Shown here: positions 57,379 through 64,000 of the stretch, one piece after another
Position numbering within the stretch: position 1 is the stretch's first letter
Layout of the letters: the number at the start of each line of letters is the position of its first letter
Assembly (NCBI RefSeq): GCF_014635245.1
Contig: NZ_BMCP01000001.1
Coordinates: 1,364,001-1,428,000, forward strand
Reading direction: 5' to 3'
Origin: Agaricicola taiwanensis
Lineage (GTDB): Bacteria > Pseudomonadota > Alphaproteobacteria > Rhizobiales > Methylopilaceae
DNA: 64,000 nt
Made by a program: the position numbers and the translations under genes
Notes under the pieces: generated by a model
The model's input: only the letters and a program-made list of their open reading frames with translations
Told to the model about the DNA's origin: nothing
Database searches by the model: none

Positions 57379-59043
57379 ATGACATCACCCCACACGCTTC
57401 GCATCGCCCTCGCACAATTGAATCCAACCGTCGGCGACGTCGCCGGCAACCTCGACAAGGCGCGGAAAGCCCGCGATGAGGCGGCAAGGCAGCAAGCTGA
57501 TCTTGTCGTCTTCTCCGAATTGTTCCTCGCCGGCTATCCGCCGGAGGATCTGGTGCGCAAGCCCGCCTTTCTTGATGCTTGCGAGGACGCGATTGTTCAA
57601 CTCGCCACCGCTACGGGGGACGGCGGTCCCGCCGTCATCATCGGGGCGCCGGTGCGCGAAGGAGACAACGTCTACAACGCCGCGGTCGTGATGGATGCCG
57701 GCGAGGTCGTCGCACGCACGTTCAAGGCCGACCTGCCGAACTACGATGTTTTCGACGAGAAGCGCGTATTTGATCCCGGCCCACTGCCTGGCCCGATTTC
57801 CTTGCGCGGCGTTCGCTTCGGCATTCCCGTCTGCGAGGACATCTGGAGCCCCGATGTCATCGAGTGTCTCGCTGAGACGGGTGCCGAACTTCTGATCGTG
57901 CCCAATGGCTCACCCTACAATCGCGGCAAGGTGGAGCAGCGGCTGAACATCACGGTTGCCCGGGTGGTGGAGAGCGGGCTGCCGCTGGTCTACGTCAACC
58001 AGATCTGCGGCCAGGATGAACTGGTTTTCGATGGCGGCTCCTTCGTCCTCAATGCCGACCGAAAATTGGCCGCCCAGATGCCGCAGTTCACGGAAGCGGT
58101 TGCGGTGACCGAATGGCGGCGGAACGACGACGGCTGGGCCTGTGTCAGTGGTCCCCAGCATCAGCTTGCCGAGACCGATGAGGCCGACTACAGCGCCTGC
58201 ATGCTCGGCCTCAAGGACTACGTCAACAAGAACCGTTTCCCGGGAGTGGTGCTGGGACTGTCCGGCGGGATCGATTCCGCGCTCGTCGCCGCCATGGCGG
58301 TGGATGCCATCGGCCCGGAGCGGGTGCATGCCATCATGCTGCCTTACCGGTACACATCCGGGGAGAGCCTGGCGGACGCCAAGGCCATCGCCGATCTGCT
58401 TGGGCTGCGCTACGACGTTCTGCCTATCGCCAGCGCTGTCGAGGGGCTGGAGGAGAGCCTCCAGCCTCTTTTTGCCAATCTGCCGCGCGACACCACGGAG
58501 GAGAACCTTCAGTCGCGAACACGCGGGACGATCCTGATGTCGGTGTCCAACAAGTTCGGGCCGATGCTGGTGACCACCGGAAACAAGTCGGAGATGTCGG
58601 TCGGCTATGCCACGCTCTACGGCGACATGAACGGCGGCTTCAATCCCATCAAGGACCTCTACAAGACGGAGGTTTTCCGCCTGTCGGCCCTGCGCAACCG
58701 ATGGAAGCCTGAAGGGGCCCAAGGCCCCGATGGCGCCGTTATGCCTGATGGCGTCATCACCAAGCCGCCCTCGGCGGAACTGCGCGAGGATCAGACGGAT
58801 CAGGACAGCCTGCCGCCCTATGAGATCCTCGATGCCATTCTCGAACGCCTGGTCGAGCGCGAGATGCGGGTACGCGACATCGTGGCCGACGGTTATGACG
58901 AGGAGGTGGTGCGAAAGGTCGAGCGCCTGCTCTACATCGCCGAATACAAGCGCCGCCAGTCGGCTCCCGGTGTGAAGGTGACACGCAAGAACTTCGGCCG
59001 CGATCGCCGTTACCCCATCACCAACGGCTTCCGCGACCGGTGA
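57379..59043 (+). CDS. nadE: Glutamine-dependent NAD+ synthase
   Basis: Last step of NAD synthesis, amidating nicotinate adenine dinucleotide with glutamine as nitrogen donor. The 554-residue protein has an N-terminal nitrilase-type glutaminase domain with Glu47 (VVFSELFL) and Cys152 (IPVCEDIW), and a C-terminal synthetase domain with the PP-loop SGGIDS at 295-300. The ammonia-channel-type two-domain architecture is complete. Start ATG 57379; 54 bases after the HxlR gene. It converges with the ABC-2 permease gene. Confidence 0.95.
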   Translation: MTSPHTLRIALAQLNPTVGDVAGNLDKARKARDEAARQQADLVVFSELFLAGYPPEDLVRKPAFLDACEDAIVQLATATGDGGPAVIIGAPVREGDNVYNAAVVMDAGEVVARTFKADLPNYDVFDEKRVFDPGPLPGPISLRGVRFGIPVCEDIWSPDVIECLAETGAELLIVPNGSPYNRGKVEQRLNITVARVVESGLPLVYVNQICGQDELVFDGGSFVLNADRKLAAQMPQFTEAVAVTEWRRNDDGWACVSGPQHQLAETDEADYSACMLGLKDYVNKNRFPGVVLGLSGGIDSALVAAMAVDAIGPERVHAIMLPYRYTSGESLADAKAIADLLGLRYDVLPIASAVEGLEESLQPLFANLPRDTTEENLQSRTRGTILMSVSNKFGPMLVTTGNKSEMSVGYATLYGDMNGGFNPIKDLYKTEVFRLSALRNRWKPEGAQGPDGAVMPDGVITKPPSAELREDQTDQDSLPPYEILDAILERLVEREMRVRDIVADGYDEEVVRKVERLLYIAEYKRRQSAPGVKVTRKNFGRDRRYPITNGFRDR

Positions 59044-59047
59044 TACA

Positions 59048-59809
59048 TCAATTCTTCAGCCGATAGCCCGTCTTGAAGATCCAGGCGACGGCCGCGATGC
59101 ACAGGCCGAGGAAGACAAGCGTCATCGTCAGGCTGATGCCGATGCTGACGTCGGCTGTGCCGTAGAAGGCCCAGCGAAACCCGCTGATGAGATAGACGAC
59201 GGGGTTGAGGAGCGAGATGGTCTGCCACAGCGGCGGCAGCATGGTGATGGAATAGAAGCTGCCGCCGAGGAAGGTGAGGGGCGTGATCACCAGCAGCGGG
59301 ATCAGCTGCAATTTCTCGAACCCATCAGCCCAGATGCCGATGATGAAGCCGAACAGGCTGAAGGTGACGGCGGTCAGCACCAGGAAAAAGAGCATCCAGA
59401 AGGGATGCTGGATCTGAAGGTCCACGAACAGGGCGGCTGTCGCCAGGATGATGAGCCCCAGCATGATCGATTTGGTGGCAGCAGCCCCGACATAGCTGAT
59501 CGTGATCTCGATGTAGGAAACCGGCGCCGACAGGACCTCATAAATCGTGCCGGTGAACTTCGGAAAGTAGATGCCGAAGGATGCATTGGCGATGCTCTGG
59601 GTCAGCAGCGAGAGCATGATGAGCCCGGGCACGATGAAGGCGCCGTAGCTGATGCCGTCGATCTGGGTGATGCGCGAACCGATCGCCGAGCCGAAAACGA
59701 CGAAATAAAGCGATGTAGTGATGACGGGCGAGATGATGCTCTGCGTCAGGGTGCGAAAGGCGCGGGCCATTTCGAATACATAGATCGCGCGGATGGCGTG
59801 GAGGTTCAT
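59048..59809 (-). CDS. ABC-2 type transporter permease
   Basis: 253-residue membrane subunit of an ABC-2 exporter (YadH/NodJ-like), with about six helices. The family motif [18 protein letters not shown] and the later [18 protein letters not shown] are visible. ATG 59809 overlaps the ATPase stop (ATGA), so the two subunits are made together. Cargo unknown; relatives export polysaccharides, lipids or drugs. Confidence 0.92.
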   Translation of the reverse strand: MNLHAIRAIYVFEMARAFRTLTQSIISPVITTSLYFVVFGSAIGSRITQIDGISYGAFIVPGLIMLSLLTQSIANASFGIYFPKFTGTIYEVLSAPVSYIEITISYVGAAATKSIMLGLIILATAALFVDLQIQHPFWMLFFLVLTAVTFSLFGFIIGIWADGFEKLQLIPLLVITPLTFLGGSFYSITMLPPLWQTISLLNPVVYLISGFRWAFYGTADVSIGISLTMTLVFLGLCIAAVAWIFKTGYRLKN

Positions 59810-60732
59810 GCCTGCTCCCTCACGAGGCTGACGAAGATGTCTTCCAGCGAGCTCTGCCGTGTCTGAAGGTCCTTGAAACGGATCCCGCGTTCGCTCAGTC
59901 CCTGGAGGAGGGAGGTTATGCCGGTGCGCTCGCTCTGCGTGTCATAGGTATAGGTGATCTCCTCGCCATCCTCCGACAGGGTCAGGCGATATTCGGCAAG
60001 CTCTGTCGGAACGACGGTGATCGGGTTCTGGAGTTGGAGCGTGAGCTGCTTCTGGCCGAGCTTGCGCATCAACTCACGCTTTTCCTCCACAAGGATGATC
60101 TCGCCCTTGCGAATGACGCCGACCCGATCCGCCATCTCTTCGGCTTCTTCGATGTAATGCGTGGTGAGAATGACGGTGACGCCGCCTTCGCGCAGCCGGC
60201 GCACCAGCTCCCACATGTCGCGCCGCAATTCGACATCGACACCGGCGGTCGGTTCATCAAGGAACAGGATGCGTGGTTCGTGCGACAGCGCCTTGGCGAT
60301 CATGACGCGCCGCTTCATGCCGCCGGACAGAGTCATGATCTTCGCATCGCGCTTCTCCCACAGCGAGAGATCACGCAGGACCTGCTCGATATGAGCGGGG
60401 TTGGCGGAATGACCGAAGAGCCCACGGCTGAAGCTGACGGTTGCCCAGACGGTTTCGAACGCGTCCGTGGTGAGTTCCTGCGGGACGAGACCAATCTTGG
60501 ACCGGGCGGCGCGGTAGTCGGTGATGATGTCGTGACCGTCGGCTGTAACCGTGCCGGTCGATGCCTTGACGATGCCGCAGATGATGCTGATGAGCGTCGT
60601 CTTTCCGGCCCCGTTCGGGCCGAGCAAGGCGAAAATCTCGCCATGCCCGATATCCAGATTGACGTTTTTTAGGGCTTGGAAGCCGGACTCATAGGTCTTC
60701 GACAGGTCGCGGATCGAAATGGCCGGTTGCAT
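59806..60732 (-). CDS. ABC exporter ATP-binding protein
   Basis: 308-residue ATPase of the YadG/NodI/CcmA group. Walker A is [12 protein letters not shown] (residues 37-48), the signature is LSGGMKRRV, and Walker B is [14 protein letters not shown]-terminal extension of about 80 residues (after residue 225) is typical of ABC-2 type ATPases. It is the first gene of a two-gene operon with the permease. A possible leader of about 100 bases separates it from the TRAP terminator. Confidence 0.93.
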   Translation of the reverse strand: MQPAISIRDLSKTYESGFQALKNVNLDIGHGEIFALLGPNGAGKTTLISIICGIVKASTGTVTADGHDIITDYRAARSKIGLVPQELTTDAFETVWATVSFSRGLFGHSANPAHIEQVLRDLSLWEKRDAKIMTLSGGMKRRVMIAKALSHEPRILFLDEPTAGVDVELRRDMWELVRRLREGGVTVILTTHYIEEAEEMADRVGVIRKGEIILVEEKRELMRKLGQKQLTLQLQNPITVVPTELAEYRLTLSEDGEEITYTYDTQSERTGITSLLQGLSERGIRFKDLQTRQSSLEDIFVSLVREQA

Positions 60733-60834
60733 GGGATGACGCCGAGGGAGGGGTGAAGGTCTCCGCTAGATAGGAGGTTTATCGCCCAGGCGCATCCCCG
60801 GGGCGACGAAAAATCCTCTTTCGGTACTCAAAAG

Positions 60835-60863
60835 AAAAAAGCGCCCGGACGATGTCCGGGCGC
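60835..60863 (-). terminator. Terminator of the dctPQM operon
   Basis: On the minus strand a ten-base-pair stem (60863-60854 with 60850-60841) with a three-base loop is followed by six T residues (60840-60835) and more T-rich sequence. It lies 22 bases beyond the dctM stop. Confidence 0.88.
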
Positions 60864-60885
60864 CGATTTGCACTTTTGCTGTCGG

Positions 60886-62160
60886 CTAACCGTAGACGAG
60901 CCGTGGCAGCCAGAGCGACAGTTCCGGGAAGACGATCACCAGCACCATCAGGATGGCGATGAGGATCGTGAACGGCGTCGTGCCGCGGATCACCTCCAGC
61001 AGCGGCGCCTTGCTGATGGAGGAGAGCACGAAGAGGTTCATGCCTACCGGTGGCGTCAGCAGCGCGAGTTCCATGTTGATGGTTACGATGATGCCGAAAT
61101 GGATCGGATCGACGTTGAACACCGGCAACAGAGGAATGATGACCGGCATGGCGATCAGCAGGACAGCGAACACCTCAAGAAATGTTCCCAGCACGAACAG
61201 CAGCAGGCTGATCACGATCAGGAACTGCCAGCGCGTCATACCCCATTCCTGAGCTGCTTCGATCAGGGCGGGGGCAAGCCCGCTTTCTGTGACCCAATGG
61301 CCGAACACCAGGGCGCAGACCACGATGATCATGATCGCGGCGGCGTGCCGGGTTCCATCGGCCAGCAGCGGCACGATCTCCGAGACCTTGGTCGTCCGGT
61401 AGATGAAGACGCTGACAAGCACTGCGGCGATGGCCGAAAGGGCTGCCGCCTCCGTCACCGTGGCGATGCCGCCATAGATGCCGCCGAGAACGATCAGCGG
61501 GATCAGATAGGCCGGAACCGCCCGCAGGTTGATCGCCCAGAATTCTTCGCGGTTCTGCACCTTGAAGGTGGGATATCCGCGCTTCCGCGCCTGATAGATC
61601 ACCCAGCCGCCGATCATCGCCGATTGCAGCAGGCCGGGAATGACCCCTCCGAGGAACAGGCGTGGCACCGATTCATCGGCCAAAAGCCCATAGACCACCA
61701 TGGCAAGGCTCGGCGGGATCAGGATGCCCACGGTGCCCGCCGCACCGATCAGTCCGGTGGAAAGAGATCGATCATAGCCGTTGCGCAGCATGGTCGGCAG
61801 CAGGATCGCACCCATGGCGAGTGCGGTTGCCACGCTCGAGCCGCTCATGGACGCGAACATGGTGCAGGCCAGCACGCAGACCAGGCCGAGACTGCCCCGG
61901 ATCGAGCCGACCCAGGTGGTGATGGCATCGATCAGGGCACGGGCGATGCCACCGCGCTCCATGAAAGTGGCCGCGATGACGAAGAAGGGGATCGCCACCA
62001 GCGTCTGCGAGTTGAGTTCGTCCGCCAGCTTCTGGGCGACCGTGATCATCGGTGTGCCCGTCAGCCACAGCAGCAGCACGGCTGTGGCGCCGAGGACGAG
62101 ATAGATCGGCGCGCCGATGACCAGCAGGCTGCCGAAAGTTGCGATGCCTAGGCCTCCCAT
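60886..62160 (-). CDS. dctM: TRAP transporter large permease DctM
   Basis: 424-residue membrane subunit of a TRAP transporter, the usual family size without extra loops. Typical segments are ATFMERGGIARALIDAITTWVG, SMSGSSVATALAMGAILLPTM, GTVGILIPPSLAMVVYG and a C-terminal ELALLTPPVGMNLFVLSSI. ATG 62160 has GAGG upstream and overlaps the dctQ gene by 13 bases. It is the last gene of the dctPQM operon and ends at a strong terminator. Substrate unknown; the family mainly moves C4-dicarboxylates and other organic acids. Confidence 0.94.
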   Translation of the reverse strand: MGGLGIATFGSLLVIGAPIYLVLGATAVLLLWLTGTPMITVAQKLADELNSQTLVAIPFFVIAATFMERGGIARALIDAITTWVGSIRGSLGLVCVLACTMFASMSGSSVATALAMGAILLPTMLRNGYDRSLSTGLIGAAGTVGILIPPSLAMVVYGLLADESVPRLFLGGVIPGLLQSAMIGGWVIYQARKRGYPTFKVQNREEFWAINLRAVPAYLIPLIVLGGIYGGIATVTEAAALSAIAAVLVSVFIYRTTKVSEIVPLLADGTRHAAAIMIIVVCALVFGHWVTESGLAPALIEAAQEWGMTRWQFLIVISLLLFVLGTFLEVFAVLLIAMPVIIPLLPVFNVDPIHFGIIVTINMELALLTPPVGMNLFVLSSISKAPLLEVIRGTTPFTILIAILMVLVIVFPELSLWLPRLVYG

Positions 62161-62732
62161 CGTTTCACCTCGTCCTCATCAATGGTTTCGGCGCTCGCCG
62201 GTGCAAGCCGCCCGGTGATCAGACCGATGGTCGTGGTTAGATGGGCGGCGCACATCAGCACGGCGGCCACCGGTAGGGCGGAATAGTAGATCCACAGCGG
62301 GAACCGCACATGGCTCGCCGACAAATCGTTGTAGGTATAGGCCTCCTGAGCCACCTGGAAGCCGTACCAGACGAGAAATGCCGCAAAGGCGAAGCCCAGC
62401 AGGTTGGCGGCGATGTCGCAGATCCGCTGCCACGGCGGCGACATGAAACCGACCACAAGGTCAGCACGCACATGCGACCTGGTGCGAGTGACGCCGCCGC
62501 AGGCGATCAGAACCGCCCAGACCACCATGTAAACGGTGACCTCCTCGGAGAATGCCGGCGCCATGGCCGGCACGAACAGGCGCATCAGCACCGTGACGGT
62601 CACCAGCAGGAGAGCGCCTCCGATAAGGACGCCGGAGATGCCCTTTTCAACCAGGTCGAGCACATGCCCGACCCCTGATCGCGGCGGCCTTTCGGCCGCC
62701 GCGTCATGGGTGAGCTCAGTTGCCTGATTCAT
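62148..62732 (-). CDS. dctQ: TRAP transporter small permease DctQ
   Basis: 194-residue four-helix small subunit. ATG 62732 lies inside the end of dctP and has GAGGAG at suitable distance; TTG 62741 is too close to it. The family segment AFSEEVTVYMVVWAVLIACGGVTRTRSHVRADLV is seen over helix 2. A hydrophilic N-terminus of about 30 residues precedes helix 1. The start overlaps dctP by 17 bases and its end overlaps dctM, giving one coupled operon. Confidence 0.92.
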   Translation of the reverse strand: MNQATELTHDAAAERPPRSGVGHVLDLVEKGISGVLIGGALLLVTVTVLMRLFVPAMAPAFSEEVTVYMVVWAVLIACGGVTRTRSHVRADLVVGFMSPPWQRICDIAANLLGFAFAAFLVWYGFQVAQEAYTYNDLSASHVRFPLWIYYSALPVAAVLMCAAHLTTTIGLITGRLAPASAETIDEDEVKRWEA

Positions 62733-63786
62733 GCTTGGCAAACTCCTCGCGCGCCATCTTTACGAGATCAGGATCGATCTTCATGGTGTCGATCAAGGCC
62801 TGCTCATGCTTGAGCAGTTCCTGCCGGAAGGCTTTGAGGTCGTCATCCGAGGCCGTGATGACCTCGATGCCGTTCTCGATGTTGCCGTTGCGGGTTTTGA
62901 CCTGCGACGCGCGGGCATCCTCGCGGGCCTGACCAATGACCTCTGCCCAAGCCTCCACGAGCGCCTTCTGAACGTCCGCGTCCTGCTTGTCCCAGAAGCG
63001 CTTGGAGACCATCGGCACGTATTGGCTGAACCACTGGCGGTCCTCGAAGGCGTATTTGATGCCGGAATCCCACATCTTGGCGACATTGATGGATTCATGT
63101 GTGCTGACGAGTCCATCGACCACCTTGGTCTGCAGCGCCAGCGCAGCATCGGCCCAGGGGATCGCATTGGGCGTTGCGCCCATGATCTCCACCCGCCGCG
63201 CATTGGCGGTGCCGCCCGGGATACGGAACTTGAGGCCTTTCAGGTCCTCGATCTTCTCGGCCTTCCTGCCGACCATGAAGTAATGGTTGAAGCCCAGGCT
63301 CATCCACGGGCCAAGGACCTTCACGCCAATGGTATCCTCGGCGTTCTTGTTGATGGCCTGGCCAACCGGGCCGTCCGTCACGTCAAGGATCAGATCTTCG
63401 GGCATGCCGTAGAAAGTCGGCAGCGAGGTGATGGCGAAGTTGGGATCGGTGCCGTCGAGCTGCCAGGTGCCCGGAACGCCCATTTCGACGGCGCCCTGGC
63501 GGAGCGCCCGCGGAATATCGCGGTCCTTGTACAGCTGGGAGCTGGGATAGATCTCGAATTCCAGCTTGTCGCCGATGCGCTTTTTCACGGCTTCGACGTA
63601 TTTGTCGATGGTGATGTTCTTGACGTGGTTGGGATTGGTTTCGAGCGATATGCGGAACTTCTCAGCCCGCGCATCACTCGCCGAAAACACCGAAACACCC
63701 ACGGCGGCGAGGGCCAGGAACCCCGTGAGAATGCCCCTGCGTTTTGTGGTGGTAAGTGCGGCAGGCAAGCAAGTTGCTGATCGCAT
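62716..63786 (-). CDS. dctP: TRAP transporter substrate-binding protein DctP
   Basis: 356-residue periplasmic binding protein of the DctP family. ATG 63786 follows AGGGAG with good spacing; the frame extends 28 codons more without signal features. A Sec signal peptide (about residues 14-41, ending DARAE) is preceded by a Lys/Arg-rich n-region. The ligand arginine lies in LKGLKFRIPGG, and THESINVAKMWDSGIKYA is typical. No relation to the Tat-exported pair beyond the superfamily. First gene of the dctPQM operon. Substrate unknown. Confidence 0.93.
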   Translation of the reverse strand: MRSATCLPAALTTTKRRGILTGFLALAAVGVSVFSASDARAEKFRISLETNPNHVKNITIDKYVEAVKKRIGDKLEFEIYPSSQLYKDRDIPRALRQGAVEMGVPGTWQLDGTDPNFAITSLPTFYGMPEDLILDVTDGPVGQAINKNAEDTIGVKVLGPWMSLGFNHYFMVGRKAEKIEDLKGLKFRIPGGTANARRVEIMGATPNAIPWADAALALQTKVVDGLVSTHESINVAKMWDSGIKYAFEDRQWFSQYVPMVSKRFWDKQDADVQKALVEAWAEVIGQAREDARASQVKTRNGNIENGIEVITASDDDLKAFRQELLKHEQALIDTMKIDPDLVKMAREEFAKHESGN

Positions 63787-63867
63787 ACGTTCTCTCCCTT
63801 CCTTGATTTTGCCCGGCCGGATGCGGCGGGCTTTTGATCGAGCGGGAGGATTGCGTGCCCCTGTCTT

Positions 63868-63901
63868 CAAGTCAATGTTAGACTGTAGACAACTTGACTC
63901 G
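63868..63901. promoter_or_regulatory. Imperfect inverted repeat upstream of dctP
   Basis: CAAGTCAA (63868-63875) and TTGACTCG (63894-63901) are inverted repeats with an 18-base spacer, 82 bases upstream of the dctP start. The left arm read on the minus strand gives TTGACT, a fair -35 element. GntR-type regulators often control such operons, so this may be an operator. Confidence 0.4.
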
Positions 63902-63969
63902 ATGTCTCGGCACCGCCCGCAACGTCCTGAAACGCCCGTGATGAAATCGTTCGGATGACGTGGAAAGAT

Positions 63970-64000
63970 ATGCTACCGGCACCTTATTATGGCTCCATCA
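63970..64000 (+). CDS. Possible start of a divergent gene (cut by the window end)
   Basis: An ATG at 63970 follows GGAAAG at 63962-63967 and opens a frame that runs off the end of the window after ten codons (MLPAPYYGSI). A regulator gene divergent from the TRAP operon would fit this position. With so little sequence the call is weak. Confidence 0.25.
   Translation, partial: MLPAPYYGSI

Noticed and set aside
60868-62151. Plus-strand open frame of 427 codons rich in His, Gln, Asp and Arg
   Set aside because: Exact shadow of the TRAP dctM gene; the His-rich composition comes from antisense reading of hydrophobic codons.
62731-63780. Plus-strand open frame of 349 codons
   Set aside because: Antisense shadow of dctP, which has a signal peptide, Shine-Dalgarno and family motifs.

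Overview
This window is chromosomal DNA from a GC-rich alphaproteobacterium, most probably of the order Hyphomicrobiales (Rhizobiales). The main evidence is the gene order ccmI-ccmE-ccmF-ccmH-degP-response regulator-histidine kinase-glnE-PleC-like kinase-pepN, which I recall as the rhizobial arrangement. Other support comes from a general-stress (EcfG-type) promoter signature, class II DAHP synthase, several TRAP transporters and a TIGR02281/DUF1289-type locus. No phage, insertion sequence, CRISPR array or rRNA was seen. Nearly all of the sequence is coding, often with 4-base ATGA or GTGA overlaps that mark operons.

Layout. 1-3.3 kb: end of a cytochrome c maturation operon (ccmIEFH). 3.4-10.1 kb: periplasmic protease DegP, a two-component pair and glnE (nitrogen control). 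10.1-15.3 kb, minus strand: a PleC-like cell-cycle kinase and aminopeptidase N. 15.4-16.7 kb: tusA-mrp, sulfur and Fe-S handling. 16.9-20.3 kb, minus strand: a tightly packed four-gene cassette (inositol-3-phosphate synthase, histidine phosphatase, methyltransferase, GH39-like glycosidase) with a textbook EcfG promoter. 20.4-28.2 kb: small unknown gene, dusA, TSUP permease, DUF1289 plus a small membrane protein, cobT, a DivJ/PdhS-like kinase, a PaaG-like hydratase and a secreted five-EF-hand protein. 28.2-32.6 kb, minus strand: a HIBADH-family dehydrogenase, ilvA and two orphan solute-binding proteins. 33.1-40.2 kb: two tandem TRAP binding proteins, otsB and otsA (trehalose), then the matching TRAP permease subunits on the other strand. 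40.4-46.5 kb: drug/metabolite exporters, moaA, a DUF971 protein, an L,D-transpeptidase and an MFS carrier. 46.6-55.7 kb: tRNA-Val, a soluble chemoreceptor with a PilZ domain, gph, gabD-rpiA, a DUF2059 protein, gor and class II DAHP synthase. 55.8-60.7 kb: a zinc-type oxidoreductase divergent from an HxlR regulator, nadE, and an ABC-2 exporter. 60.9-63.8 kb: a complete TRAP operon (dctPQM).

The most promising unexplained system is the 16.9-20.3 kb cassette. It should make and modify an inositol-derived compound, probably methylated and glycosidically processed, under the general stress response. Trehalose synthesis (otsBA) lies in the same window and has a weaker EcfG-like element. Other points of interest are the chemoreceptor with a canonical c-di-GMP-binding motif, PleC-like and DivJ-like kinases in one window, and a membrane protein that looks like the anchor of a retropepsin-like protease with the protease domain missing.
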